NCBI GenBank assembly: GCA_046263055.1 | Contig: JBHELO010000109.1 | Coordinates: forward strand, 1 to 37,677 | Direction: 5' to 3' | Length of the DNA: 37,677 nucleotides | Source: DATAQC01 sp046263055 | GTDB taxonomy: Bacteria > Actinomycetota > Acidimicrobiia > Acidimicrobiales > AC-14 | Program-made: the position numbers and the translations under genes | Shown here: one piece after another, positions 14,596 through 25,569 of the stretch | How positions within the stretch are numbered: position 1 is the first letter of the stretch | Layout: each line of letters opens with the position of its first letter | Notes under the pieces: model-generated | What the model saw: the letters and a program-made list of their open reading frames with translations, nothing else | Told to the model about the DNA's origin: nothing | Database searches by the model: none

Positions 14596-14970
14596 ATGGC
14601 AGCGAGGACGAGGATGCGACCCCGTGCCGCCGTGGCCGGTGCCCTGGCCGGCGCCCTCGCCCTCGTGCTGGCCGGGTGCGCCGGTGGCCAGACCGAGCAC
14701 CACACCATCACCGCCGCCCTGGTGCAGGGCAAGGCCGGGTTCGACCCCGCCACCGTCACCGTCCACCACGGGGACACCGTGGACTTCACGGTGCTCAACA
14801 CCACCGACAAGACCCACGGCTTCTCGATCCAGGGGTACGGCATCACCAAGCTGTCCGATCCCTCCGCCGGCCCCCTTCACGTGCGGTTCACCGCCGGCAA
14901 GGCGGGGACGTACAAGATCTTCTGCCAACTCCATCCCACCCATCAGACGGCCACCCTCACCGTCGTCTGA
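14596..14970 (+). CDS. Cupredoxin-like lipoprotein
   Basis: 124 residues. The signal ends in LAGC (Cys28), a good lipobox, so it is tethered to the outer face of the membrane. The remainder is a single cupredoxin beta-sandwich. Candidate copper ligands are His74 (KTHGFSI), Cys110, His113 and possibly His116 (FCQLHPTHQ). The axial Met usual after the C-terminal loop of blue copper proteins is absent, so the site may resemble nitrosocyanin or a Gln/His-ligated centre. GGAGGGGG precedes the ATG. Likely roles are electron transfer or copper binding. The leucine dehydrogenase downstream seems to have its own promoter. Confidence 0.82.
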   Translation: MAARTRMRPRAAVAGALAGALALVLAGCAGGQTEHHTITAALVQGKAGFDPATVTVHHGDTVDFTVLNTTDKTHGFSIQGYGITKLSDPSAGPLHVRFTAGKAGTYKIFCQLHPTHQTATLTVV

Positions 14971-14997
14971 GGGGTCGGCCGTGCCGATGACCCGGGC

Positions 14998-15003
14998 TAG
15001 CCT
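14998..15003 (+). promoter_or_regulatory. -10 element giving a leaderless leucine dehydrogenase mRNA
   Basis: TAGCCT is followed by 6 nt and then the GTG at 15010, the geometry at which transcription starts on the start codon itself. No Shine-Dalgarno precedes the GTG, which agrees. Confidence 0.5.
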
Positions 15004-15009
15004 GCTCCG

Positions 15010-16092
15010 GTGCGCGTCTTCGACGGGATCGGCGGGGACAGCTACGAGCAGGTCGTGTACTGCCACGACCGCCCGAGCGGCCTGCGCGCCATCGTGGCCG
15101 TCCACTCAACCGTCCTCGGCCCGGCCCTGGGGGGCACCCGCTTCTACCCCTATGGCTCCGAGGACGACGCCCTCACCGACGTGCTCCGCCTGGCCCGGGG
15201 CATGACCTACAAGGCGGCCGTCGCCGGCCTCGACCTGGGCGGGGGCAAGGCCGTCATCCTCGGTGACCCGGCGTCCACCCGCAGCGAGGCGCTGCTGCGG
15301 GCCTACGCCCGCCACGTGGACGCCCTGGGCGGGCGCTACCTCACCGCCGAGGACGTGGGGACCACCCAGGCGGACATGGACCTCATCCGCCGGGAGACGC
15401 CCTTCGTCACCGGGATGAGCCAGGAGCTGGGCGGCTCAGGGGACCCCTCGGCGGCCACCGCCTACGGCGTGGTGTGGGCCATGCGGGCCGTGGCCCGCCA
15501 CCTGTGGTCCGACCCCAACCTGGCCGGGCGCCACGTGGTGGTGTCGGGCGTCGGCAAGGTGGGCGGCCACCTGGTGCGCCACCTGGTGGAGGAGGGTGCC
15601 CGGGTGACCGTGGCCGACGTCGACCCCGCCGCCGTCCGCCTGGCGGTGGCCGAGCTGGGCGTGGAGGCGGTCCCGGTGGAGACGGCCCACGCCACCCCCT
15701 GCGACGTGTACTCGCCCTGCGCCCTGGGGGCCGTCCTCAACCCCACGACCATCCCCGAGCTGCGCTGCGCGGCAATCGTCGGGTCGGCCAACAACCAGCT
15801 GGCCGACGCCGATTGCGCCGACCTGCTGGAGAAGGCCGGCGTCCTCTACGCCACCGACTACGTCGTCAACGCCGGTGGCCTCGTCAACATCGCCGAGGAG
15901 CTGGCGCCCGGCGGGTACCACCAGGAGCGGGCCTACGCCGCCGTCCGCCGCATCTACGACACCACTGCCGCACTCCTGGCCGCCGCCGAAGCAGACGGGG
16001 TGACCACCACCGACGCCGCCGACCGCCTGGCCGAGCGGCGCATCGACGAGCTGGGCCGGGTCTCCCGGATCCGCCCGGCGGCGCGGAGGTAA
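15010..16092 (+). CDS. Leucine (branched-chain amino acid) dehydrogenase
   Basis: 360 residues, the usual length for Leu/Val/Phe dehydrogenases. The enzyme deaminates branched-chain amino acids oxidatively to 2-oxo acids with NAD+. The substrate/catalytic region ALGGTRFYPY, then GMTYKAAVAGLDLGGGKAV, has both family Lys residues. TAEDVGTTQADMD follows. The Rossmann loop VSGVGKVGGHLVRHLVEEGA and the GSANNQLAD and YVVNAGGLVNI blocks complete it. Translation starts at GTG 15010, apparently leaderless. The fused 2-oxoacid dehydrogenase E1 follows after 3 nt, so the two enzymes probably run consecutive steps of Leu/Ile/Val breakdown or supply branched starter units for fatty acids. Confidence 0.93.
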   Translation: MRVFDGIGGDSYEQVVYCHDRPSGLRAIVAVHSTVLGPALGGTRFYPYGSEDDALTDVLRLARGMTYKAAVAGLDLGGGKAVILGDPASTRSEALLRAYARHVDALGGRYLTAEDVGTTQADMDLIRRETPFVTGMSQELGGSGDPSAATAYGVVWAMRAVARHLWSDPNLAGRHVVVSGVGKVGGHLVRHLVEEGARVTVADVDPAAVRLAVAELGVEAVPVETAHATPCDVYSPCALGAVLNPTTIPELRCAAIVGSANNQLADADCADLLEKAGVLYATDYVVNAGGLVNIAEELAPGGYHQERAYAAVRRIYDTTAALLAAAEADGVTTTDAADRLAERRIDELGRVSRIRPAARR

Positions 16093-16095
16093 CCG

Positions 16096-18197
16096 ATGGC
16101 CAGAGCCGTCTCCAGCCCCGCCGCCGCACCTCCCGAGGCGGGCGTCCCGACCCCCGCCGACCGCCACACCGCCCTCGGCCTGGGCGCCGACGACCTGGTG
16201 GCCATGTACCGCACGATGCTCCTGGCCCGGGCGTGCGACGACAAACTGTGGCAGCTGTCGCGAAGCCGCCAGATCCCGTTCATGATCCCCGGGAAGGGCC
16301 AGGAAGCGGCCCAGGTTGGCTCGGCGTGGGCGTTGCTGCGGGGCCACGACGTGGTGCTGCCCTACTACCGGGACGTGGGCGTGGTCCTGGCCATGGGCAT
16401 GACGCCCTACGAGGTCATGCTCAACGGTTACGCCCGCCCCGACGACCCGAACTCGGGCGGCCGCCAGATGCCCTACCACTGGGGGTCGAACCGGCTCGGC
16501 ATCATCACCGGCTCGTCGCCCATCGGGACCCAGCTCCCGCACGCCGCCGGCCTGGCCAAGGCGTCGCAGATCGCCGGCGACGACAAGGTGACGGTCTGCT
16601 GGTTCGGCGAGGCGGCCTCCTCCAAGGGCGACTTCCACGAGGCCCTCAACTTCGCCGGCATCCACCGCCTGCCGGCGGTGTTCGTGTGCGAGAACAACCT
16701 GTACGCCATCTCGGTCCCCATGGGCCTCCAGTCGGCGGTCGAGGATGTGGCCGACCACGCCCCGGCCTACGGCTTCGGGGGCGTGGTGGTGGACGGCAAC
16801 GACGCGCTGGCCGTGTACGGCGCCACACGCGACGCGGTGGGACTGGCCCGGGAAGGCGGCGGCCCCACCCTCGTGGAGTGCAAGACCTACCGCCTGCGGC
16901 CCCACACGTCCGACGACGACGACAAGGCCTACCGGGCCCCCGAGGAGGTGGAGGCCTGGCGGCAGAAGGACCCCCTACCCCGGATGGCTGCCTACCTGGC
17001 CGGCCACCGCCTGCTGGGGCCCGACGACGACGCCGCCCTGCGCGCCGAGGTGGACGCCGAGGTGGAGGAGGCCGCCCGCCGGGCCGAGGAGACGCCCGAG
17101 GGCACGCCCGATCTGGCGTTCACCAAGGTGTACGCCCGCCCCCTGCGGCCCATCCGCGGCGCCCCGGCGTCGGTGGCCCCCCCTCCGCCGCCCCCTCCGT
17201 CACCGGCGCCGCCCACCGAGGGCGTGGAGCGCAACGTGCTGGAGACGGTGCGGGAGACGCTGCGCTCGCTCATGGCCGAGGACGACGGCGTGGTGGTGCT
17301 GGGCGAGGACGTGGGCCTCCTGGGCGGCGTCTTCCGGGCCACCGACGGGCTGCAGCGCCAGTTCGGGCCGAACCGGGTGATCGACACGCCGCTGGCCGAG
17401 TCGTCCATCGTCGGCATCGCCATCGGCATGGCCATGGCCGGCCTGCGCCCGGTGGCCGAGATCCAGTTCGCCGACTTCCTGCACTCCTGCTTCGACCAGC
17501 TGGTGAGCGAGGCGGCCAAGATCCACTACCGGACGGCCGGCGACTTCACCGTGCCGATGGTGGTGCGGGCGCCGTGGGGGGGCGGCACCCACCGGGCCAT
17601 CTACCACTCCCAGTCGGTGGAGGCCTTCTACGCCCACGTGGCCGGGCTCAAGGTGGTGTGTCCCTCCACCCCGGCCGACGTGGCCGGCCTCCTGCGCTCG
17701 GCGGTGGAGGATCCCGACCCCGTCATCTTCCTGGAGCACAAGAAGACCTACCGCCGCATCAAGGGCCCCGTGCCCGACGGGTGGCGGGTGCCGATCGGCG
17801 TGGCCGAGGTCGCCCGCCCGGGCGACGACGTCACCGTCGTGACCTGGGGTGTGCACCGTCACCACTGCCTGGCGGCGGCCGAAGCGCTGGCCGCCGAGGA
17901 CTACTCGGTGGAGGTCGTCGACCTGCGCACCATCTCGCCCCTCGACCGCGACACCGTGCTGTCCTCGGTCGTACGCACCGGGAGGCTGCTGGTCGTCCAC
18001 GAGGACAACGTGAGCTTCGGCGTGGGGGCCGAGGTGGCGGCGCTGGCGGCCGAGGAGGCGTTCTACGACCTCGACGCGCCGGTGCGCCGCCTGGCCATGG
18101 CCGACGTGCCGGCCATGCCCTACGCCATGCCGCTGGAGGCGGCGGTGATGATCGGCCCCGACCAGATCACCGCCGCCTGCCGCTCGCTGCTGGAGGA

Positions 18198-18201
<4 letters not shown>
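16096..18201 (+). CDS. Fused alpha-beta E1 of a branched-chain 2-oxoacid dehydrogenase
   Basis: 701 residues. Residues 1-350 form the ThDP-binding alpha part (FMIPGKGQEAAQVG, YYRDVGVVLAMGM, FGEAASSKGDFHEALNF). A proline-rich linker (APPPPPPPSPAPP) follows, then the beta part (VLGEDVGLLGGVFRATDGL, DTPLAESSIVGIAIG, the transketolase C-terminal SVEVVDLRTISPLD). The ThDP/Mg motif reads GEA where GDG is common. E1 decarboxylates branched 2-oxo acids and passes the acyl group to a lipoyl E2. No E2 or E3 gene is in the window. GGAGGT precedes the ATG; the leucine dehydrogenase upstream would supply its substrates. Confidence 0.92.
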
Positions 18202-19838
<1,637 letters not shown>

Positions 19839-19966
19839 CCACGCGCCGGTGGTGGCGGATGCTGGCGATCACCGTTGCGGCCGACGCCACGAAGATGATC
19901 GGGCCGGCGACGCGCCCGAGCAGGGCGAGGGGTGACGGCCGGTCGCGACGCCACCGGGGCCACCGG

Positions 19967-20998
19967 CTATTCCAGGTGGACGTCGCCGGTGCCGGCGATG
20001 ACGTCGCCGATGTCGCAGCTCTCGACGCCCGAGGCGCGCAACGAGTCGTGGGCCGAAAACACGTCGGCCGGGCGCACCACCGCCACCATGCCGATGCCGA
20101 GGTTGAAGACCTTGGCCATCTCCTCGTCGGCCACCGGGCCGAGGCGCTTGATCTCGGCGAACACCCGGGGTACTTCCCACGCCGAGGTCTGCACCACCGC
20201 GTCGCACCCCTTGGGCAGGACCCGGGCCAGGTTGCCCGCAAGCCCGCCGCCGGTGACGTGGGCTACCGCCCGCACCGGCACCGCCCGGCACAGCGACACG
20301 ATCGCCGGGGCGTAGACCACCGACGGCCGCGACAGCTCGTCGGCCACCGTGTGGGCCGCGCCCGGCCACGCCGGGTCGTTCAACGCCAGGCCGGCCACGT
20401 CCAGCAGGACGCGGCGGGCCAGCGAGTAGCCGTTGCAGCGCAGGCCGGGCGACGGCAGGCCGATGAGGCGGTCGCCGGGGCGCACGTCGTCGCCGGTGAC
20501 CAGGCGCTCCCGTTCGGCCACGCCCACCGCAAACCCGGCCAGGTCGAACTGCCCGGCCGGGAAGAGGTCGGGGTTCTCGGCCATCTCCCCGCCGATCAGG
20601 GCGCACCCCGCCTGCCGGCATCCCTCGATCACGCCCTCCACGATCGACTCCACCTGGTCGGGCACCAGGCGGCCGACGGAGATGGTGTCGAGGAGGAAGA
20701 GCGGCTCGGCCCCGTGCACCACGATGTCGTCCACCACCATGGCCACCAGGTCCACGCCGATGGTGCCGTAGCGGCCGGTCATGGAGGCCACCAGGGCCTT
20801 GGTCCCGACGGTGTCGGTGGACGAGACCAGCACCGGGTGGCGCCACCGTCCCGGCTCGAGCGCGAACATGCCACCGAAGCCCCCGATGTCGCCCAGCACC
20901 TCGGGGCGGAACGTGGCCCGCACCTTGGACTTGATCCGCTCCACCGCCTCCTCGCCGGCGGCGATGTCGACGCCCGCCCGGGCGTACGTCTCAGCCAC
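19967..20998 (-). CDS. purM: Phosphoribosylformylglycinamidine cyclo-ligase (AIR synthetase)
   Basis: 343 residues, the normal family length. The enzyme closes FGAM to AIR with ATP, step five of purine synthesis. Motifs: YARAGVDIAAGEEAVERIK, FGGMFALEPG, SSTDTVGTKALVAS, GVDLVAMVVDDIVVHGAEPL, IGGEMAENPDLF, HVTGGGLAGNLARVLP and FNLGIGMVAVV. The GTG start lies inside the purF 3' end (8-bp overlap), so translation is coupled to purF. It is the last gene of the purine cluster, ending convergently with the ABC-F gene across 128 nt. Confidence 0.97.
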   Translation of the reverse strand: MAETYARAGVDIAAGEEAVERIKSKVRATFRPEVLGDIGGFGGMFALEPGRWRHPVLVSSTDTVGTKALVASMTGRYGTIGVDLVAMVVDDIVVHGAEPLFLLDTISVGRLVPDQVESIVEGVIEGCRQAGCALIGGEMAENPDLFPAGQFDLAGFAVGVAERERLVTGDDVRPGDRLIGLPSPGLRCNGYSLARRVLLDVAGLALNDPAWPGAAHTVADELSRPSVVYAPAIVSLCRAVPVRAVAHVTGGGLAGNLARVLPKGCDAVVQTSAWEVPRVFAEIKRLGPVADEEMAKVFNLGIGMVAVVRPADVFSAHDSLRASGVESCDIGDVIAGTGDVHLE

Positions 20999-22532
20999 TG
21001 GGGTGCACAGGGTCGATCAGGGGCATGGCCACCGGCGGGTCGTCGACGATGGGCAGTGCGATCCCCTGGTCGTCGTCGCGGCGGGCCACCCCCGGCACCT
21101 CCACCGGGTAGGCGCCGGTCAGGCAGGCGGTGCAGAAGCCCGAGCCGGCGGCCCCGGTGGCCGTGACCAGGCGGTCGAGGTCCAGGTAGGCCAGCGTGTC
21201 GCAGCCGAGGTAGTCCCGCACCTGGGGGATGGTGAGGTCGGCGGCCAGCAGCTCGCTGCGGCTGCCGGTGTCCATGCCGAAGTAGCACGGCCAGCGGTAG
21301 GGCGGCGACGAGATGCGCAGGTGCACCTCGGCCGCCCCCGCCTCTCGCAGCAGCGAGACCATGGCTCGCGTCGTCGTGCCCCGCACGATGGAGTCGTCCA
21401 CCACCACCAGGCGTTTGGCGGCGATGTTGTCACCGATGGGGTTGAGCTTCATGCGCACGCCCAGGGTGCGGTCCTGCTGGCTGGGCACGATGAACGTGCG
21501 GCCGATGTAGCGGTTCTTCACCAGGCCGTGGCCGAACGGGATGCCGCTGCGGCGGGCGTAGCCCTCGGCCGCGGGGATGCCCGACTCGGGCACGGGCATG
21601 ACCATGGCCTCGCCCGCCGGGCTGCCGTCGACCGCGGCCGGCAGGGGCGCCTGCTCGGCCAGCAGCTCGCCCATGCGCTGGCGGGCGCTGTGCACGGTCT
21701 GGCCGTAGAGGCGGCTGTCGGGGCGGGCGAAGTACACGAACTCGAACAGGCACAGCTTGGGGTCGATGCGCTCGGCCGGGAAGGGGTGCAGGGACCGGGT
21801 GCCGGTGGTGTCGATGACCACCATCTCGCCGGGCTCGACCTCCCGCACGAAATGGGCACCCACGATGTCGAGGGCGGGCGTCTCCGATGCGATGACCCAG
21901 CCGGTGTCGAGCCGACCCAGGCACAGCGGGCGGAAGCCATTGGGATCGCGCACGCCGATGACGTGGGCGGCGTCCATGAGCACGAACGAGAAGGCCCCCT
22001 GCAGCCGGGGGAGCACCTTGAGGAGGGCCCGTTCCAGGTCGCGCCCGTCGCTGCGGGCGCCGGGGCCGGCGGCCACGATCTCCTCGGAGATGAGCTCGGC
22101 CACCACCTCGCTGTCGCTCTGCACGGTGCCGGGAAGCACGCCCAGGCCGGCGGCCAGCTCGGCGGTGTTCACCAGGTTGCCGTTGTGGCCGAGGGCGAAC
22201 TCGGCGTCGCCCACCCCCCGGAAGATGGGCTGGGCGTTGCGCCACGTGCTGGCGCCGGTGGTGGAGTACCGGGTGTGGCCGATGGCCAGGTGGCCGTTCA
22301 GGGGCGCCAGGTTGCGCTCGTTGAACACGTTGGTGACGAGGCCCATCTCCTTGACCACGGTGATGTTGTCGCCATCGCTGACGGCCATGCCCGCCGACTC
22401 CTGGCCCCGGTGCTGCACCGCGTACAGCCCCCGGTAGGTCAGGTGGGAGACGGAGTGCCCGGGGGCGTAGACCCCGAAGACCCCACACGCCTCCGCGGGG
22501 CGGTCGTCGGCCACGTCGAGCATCACGCCCAT
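20991..22532 (-). CDS. purF: Amidophosphoribosyltransferase
   Basis: 513 residues. It makes phosphoribosylamine from PRPP and glutamine, the committed step of purine synthesis. A short propeptide precedes the Ntn nucleophile Cys16 (EACGVFGVY). The PRPP loop is VVVDDSIVRGTTT. Cys residues in DPKLCLF, WPCYFG and SGFCTAC match the four ligands of the Bacillus-type [4Fe-4S] cluster, so an oxygen-sensitive, cluster-bearing enzyme is expected. A GACAAT overlaps the first ATG and lies 7 nt before ATG 22523, so translation may start there, leaderless; the difference is three residues. purL ends 61 nt upstream. Confidence 0.96.
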   Translation of the reverse strand: MGVMLDVADDRPAEACGVFGVYAPGHSVSHLTYRGLYAVQHRGQESAGMAVSDGDNITVVKEMGLVTNVFNERNLAPLNGHLAIGHTRYSTTGASTWRNAQPIFRGVGDAEFALGHNGNLVNTAELAAGLGVLPGTVQSDSEVVAELISEEIVAAGPGARSDGRDLERALLKVLPRLQGAFSFVLMDAAHVIGVRDPNGFRPLCLGRLDTGWVIASETPALDIVGAHFVREVEPGEMVVIDTTGTRSLHPFPAERIDPKLCLFEFVYFARPDSRLYGQTVHSARQRMGELLAEQAPLPAAVDGSPAGEAMVMPVPESGIPAAEGYARRSGIPFGHGLVKNRYIGRTFIVPSQQDRTLGVRMKLNPIGDNIAAKRLVVVDDSIVRGTTTRAMVSLLREAGAAEVHLRISSPPYRWPCYFGMDTGSRSELLAADLTIPQVRDYLGCDTLAYLDLDRLVTATGAAGSGFCTACLTGAYPVEVPGVARRDDDQGIALPIVDDPPVAMPLIDPVHPSG

Positions 22533-22593
22533 TGTCCCCCGCGACGCCTGCCGACGGGGGCGGCGGTCATGGCGCCCGGCACCGACGGGCGGG

Positions 22594-24948
22594 TCATTCC
22601 CCCATGGCCTCGGGGAGGGCGCGGTGCCAGCGGGTGACGGCGACGTGCAGGGAGAGGTCGACGAGGCCGTCGACCACGAGGCGGTCGCCGCCCGCCGACC
22701 CGAGCGGCGTCAGGCCCACGCCGGCGGTCGCCGCCCGGCGCGCCACCTCGTCGGCGTGGTCGGCGGCCACACAGGCCACCACCCGGGACGGCGCCTCCGA
22801 GAACAGCTCCCGGTGGCTGCCCACCCCACCGACGCGGACGCCGACGCCCGAACGCACCGCCATCTCGGCCAGGGCCAGGCCCAGACCGCCGTCGGCCACG
22901 TCGTGTACGCCGGCCAGCAAGCCGTCGGCCACCAGCTCGCGCACCAGGGCGGCCACCGCCAGATGGGCGGCGGGGTCGAGGCTGGGCAGCACGCCGCCCA
23001 CGTGCCCGTGCGCCTCCGCCGCCCAGCGCGACCCGGCCAGCTCCGAGGGGCGGGCGCCTACTCTGGCGCGCCAGCCGCGCTCAGCGCGCTCACCGCGCCA
23101 GAGAACGGATGGGGCGTGCGGCCCGAGCACGACGAGGTCGGCGCCGGCCACCAGGCCCACGCCCGGTGGGCGCCGGTCCAGGTGGTCGACGAGGCCGACC
23201 AGGCCGATCACCGGGGTGGGCTCGATGTCGGCCCCGCCCGACTCGTTGTACAGGCTGACGTTGCCCCCCACCACCGGGATGCCCAGGGCCCGGCACGCCT
23301 CGGCCATGCCGTCGACCGCCTCCGAGAGCTGCCACATCACCTCGGGGTGCTCGGGGTTGCCGAAGTTGAGGCAGTTGACGACGGCCAGCGGCCGGGCGCC
23401 GACGCACGCCGAGTTGAGCACCGCCTCGGCCACCACCAAGGCGGTGCCCCGCCGGGGGTCGAGGCCGCACCACCGGCTGTTGCTGTCGGTGCTCAGCGAC
23501 AGCGCCCGGTTGCCGCGGGGAAGGCCGGGCGCCTTCAGGCGCAGGAGGGCGGCGTCGCCGCCCGGGCCCTCGACGGTGTTGAGGAAGAGCTGCGAGTCGT
23601 ACTGCCGCCAGACCCAGGCGGTGTCGGCCAGCATGGCCAGCAGGGCGGGGCCGCAGTCGGCGGGGGCGGGCAGGCGGTCGGGATCGTCGCCCTGGCGGGC
23701 GTCCAGGTCGGCGGGCCGGCGCAGGGGCCGGGCGTAGCTGGGGGCGTCGTCGTGCAGGGACGCGGCGGGCACGTCGGCCAGCACCCGGCCGCCGGGACGG
23801 TCAAGGATGCGCAGGCGCCGGCCCTCGGTGACGGTGCCCACCACCGTGGCCCGCACCTCCCAGCGCCGGCACACGGCCAGCGTGGCCTCCAGGTCGTCGG
23901 GGCGGACGATGGCCAGCATGCGCTCCTGGCTCTCGCTGGTCATGATCTCGGGCGGGGTCATGCCCGCCTGGCGCAGGGGCACGGCCGAGAGGTCCACGTC
24001 CATTCCCACGCCACCTCGCGACGCCGTCTCGCTGGTGGCGCAGCACAGCCCGGCGCCGCCCAGGTCCTGGATGCCGACCACCAGCCCGGCGTCGTACAGA
24101 GCCAGGCACGCCTCGATCAGGCGCTTCTCCTCGAACGGATCGCCGACCTGGACGCTGGGGCGCTTGGCCTCGTCGGCCAGGACGCCGGCAGCCGCGGCGT
24201 CGCCGGGACCGTCGCCGCCCGGGCCGGCGGGCCCCGCGAAGCCGGCGGACGCCAGGACGCTCACGCCGCCGATGCCGTCGCGGCCGGTGGTGGACCCCAA
24301 CAGCACGGCCAGGTTGCCGACGCCCGACGCCTGGGCCAGCACCAGGCGGTCCTGGGCCATGACGCCCACGCACATGACGTTGACCAGGGGGTTGCCGGCG
24401 AACCGGGGGTGGAAGGCCAGCTCCCCGCCCACCGTGGGCACGCCCACCGAGTTGCCGTAGCCGGAGATGCCGCTGACCACGCCCTCCAGCACCCACCGGC
24501 TGCGAGGGTCGTGGAGGGGGCCGGCGTGCAGCGAGTCGAGCAGGGCGACGGGGCGGGCACCCATGGTGAAGATGTCCCGCAGGATGCCGCCGGCCCCGGT
24601 GGCGGCGCCCTGGTAGGGCTCGATGGCCGACGGGTGGTTGTGGCTCTCGATGCGCACGGCCACGGCCACGCCGTCGCCGGCGTCCACCACCCCGGCGTTC
24701 TCGCCCGGTCCCACCAGCACCCACGGGGCCTCGGTGGGCAGCCGCCCGAGGTGGGCCCGGGACGACTTGTACGAGCAGTGCTCGGACCACATCACCGCGT
24801 ACATGGCCAGCTCGAGGTCGTTGGGCGGCCGGCCGAGGATGCCCTCGATGGCGGCCGCCTCGCCGTCGGTCAGGCCCAGGGCCCGGTGGAGGGGGGGCCG
24901 GACGGCGGGCGGCGTGCCGGCCGGGGCAGCGGGTCCGGGCGGGGGCAC
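22594..24948 (-). CDS. purL: Phosphoribosylformylglycinamidine synthase subunit II
   Basis: 784 residues. It is the ATP-dependent synthetase half of the PurL-PurS-PurQ complex that turns FGAR into FGAM. Motifs: MYAVMWSEHCSYKSSR, VGPGENAGVV, RIESHNHPSAIEPYQGAATG, GGVLP and GVHDVADGGLGLAL. GTG 24948 is chosen because TACGGT lies exactly 6 nt before it (leaderless pattern); the frame stays open upstream to 25068 but is unrelated in composition. The separate purS and purQ genes lie at 26297 and 25570, so this is the small (bacterial type) PurL. A plus-strand gene separates it from purQ. Confidence 0.95.
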   Translation of the reverse strand: MPPPGPAAPAGTPPAVRPPLHRALGLTDGEAAAIEGILGRPPNDLELAMYAVMWSEHCSYKSSRAHLGRLPTEAPWVLVGPGENAGVVDAGDGVAVAVRIESHNHPSAIEPYQGAATGAGGILRDIFTMGARPVALLDSLHAGPLHDPRSRWVLEGVVSGISGYGNSVGVPTVGGELAFHPRFAGNPLVNVMCVGVMAQDRLVLAQASGVGNLAVLLGSTTGRDGIGGVSVLASAGFAGPAGPGGDGPGDAAAAGVLADEAKRPSVQVGDPFEEKRLIEACLALYDAGLVVGIQDLGGAGLCCATSETASRGGVGMDVDLSAVPLRQAGMTPPEIMTSESQERMLAIVRPDDLEATLAVCRRWEVRATVVGTVTEGRRLRILDRPGGRVLADVPAASLHDDAPSYARPLRRPADLDARQGDDPDRLPAPADCGPALLAMLADTAWVWRQYDSQLFLNTVEGPGGDAALLRLKAPGLPRGNRALSLSTDSNSRWCGLDPRRGTALVVAEAVLNSACVGARPLAVVNCLNFGNPEHPEVMWQLSEAVDGMAEACRALGIPVVGGNVSLYNESGGADIEPTPVIGLVGLVDHLDRRPPGVGLVAGADLVVLGPHAPSVLWRGERAERGWRARVGARPSELAGSRWAAEAHGHVGGVLPSLDPAAHLAVAALVRELVADGLLAGVHDVADGGLGLALAEMAVRSGVGVRVGGVGSHRELFSEAPSRVVACVAADHADEVARRAATAGVGLTPLGSAGGDRLVVDGLVDLSLHVAVTRWHRALPEAMGE

Positions 24949-24954
24949 CCCGCC

Positions 24955-24960
24955 ACCGTA
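24955..24960 (-). promoter_or_regulatory. -10 element of purL (leaderless)
   Basis: On the minus strand TACGGT is followed by GGCGGG and the GTG start. It implies that purL-purF-purM have a promoter separate from the purA-purQ part. No good -35 is visible. Confidence 0.45.
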
Positions 24961-25032
24961 CCGGACGGCACCGCCGGCCCGGGTGGACGCCGAACGGGAG
25001 TACCACCGGAAATCTGACCGCCGAGCTGGGAT

Positions 25033-25061
25033 TTGAAATCCGGGCGCCGGGGCTGCACAAT
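25033..25061 (+). promoter_or_regulatory. Promoter of the small gene between purL and purQ
   Basis: TTGAAA (25033-25038) and CACAAT (25056-25061) have the ideal 17-bp spacing, and ATG 25068 comes 6 nt later, so the mRNA is probably leaderless. This is the clearest promoter in the window. Confidence 0.65.
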
Positions 25062-25067
25062 AGGTCA

Positions 25068-25496
25068 ATGCCTACCAAGACCAAACCAACAAGATCCCCG
25101 ATGTCCGATAGCCACAAGGCGGCATTGGCCGAGGGTCGGGAGCAGGGAAGAGCGGTCCGCCGGTACCTGGAGGCGCTCGAAGCGCACAAGCCCAAGCGCG
25201 GCCGCAAGCGCACGACGGAGTCCATGCAGAACCGTCTGGCCACCATCGAGGATCAGCTCCCGAACGCCGATCCGCTCACCCGGGTGCACCTCGTCCAAGA
25301 GCGAATGGACCTTGAGAACGAGCTGGCCGCAGGGGACAATGGGGTCGACATGACCGTATTGGAAGAGGAGTTCGTGGCCGCCGCCGGTCCCTACGGTCAC
25401 CGCAAGGGGATCACCTACGCGGCCTGGCGGGAGGCCGGCGTGGACGCCGCCCTCCTCCGCCGGGCCGGCATCCGCAGGGGCGGCGGCGAGGGCTAG
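25068..25496 (+). CDS. Conserved actinobacterial-type hypothetical protein inside the pur cluster
   Basis: 142 residues. The N-terminal half is basic (EAHKPKRGRKRTTES) and continues as a charged, coiled-coil-like helix (MQNRLATIEDQLPNADP, VHLVQERMDLENELAAGD). The C-terminal block YGHRKGITYAAWREAGV, then LLRRAGIRR, looks like a compact helical module that I recall from uncharacterised actinobacterial proteins. No signal peptide, no membrane span. It reads against the purine genes, with its own strong leaderless promoter and a shared hairpin after its stop. A nucleic-acid-binding role would suit the basic stretch, but that is a guess. Confidence 0.82.
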   Translation: MPTKTKPTRSPMSDSHKAALAEGREQGRAVRRYLEALEAHKPKRGRKRTTESMQNRLATIEDQLPNADPLTRVHLVQERMDLENELAAGDNGVDMTVLEEEFVAAAGPYGHRKGITYAAWREAGVDAALLRRAGIRRGGGEG

Positions 25497-25512
25497 CGGG
25501 CCTGCTGGTCCC

Positions 25513-25536
25513 GGGCCGGCCGGCGGGGGCCGGCCC
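25513..25536. terminator. Bidirectional hairpin between the small gene and purQ
   Basis: A perfect 9-bp GC stem GGGCCGGCC/GGCCGGCCC with loop GGCGGG sits in the 73-nt gap between two convergent stops. It could end transcripts from both sides. Confidence 0.6.
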
Positions 25537-25569
25537 ATCGGCACCGGTCATCTCGTGAACGATTGGGGC

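Noticed and set aside
15474..18197. Upstream extension of the ABC-F frame and other long frames over the dehydrogenase genes
   Set aside because: The ABC-F homology begins only at GTG 18198. The upstream part is an Arg/Gly/Pro-rich shadow of the leucine dehydrogenase and E1 genes.
19839..19966. Possible tiny membrane peptide on the minus strand after purM (LGRVAGPIIFVASAATVIAS)
   Set aside because: The hydrophobic run is attractive, but there is no ATG, GTG or TTG between the purM stop and the segment; the frame only continues into purM.
22624..25017. Plus-strand frame of 797 codons opposite purL
   Set aside because: Its product is His/Gly/Val-rich without domains, while purL on the minus strand is complete with all motifs.
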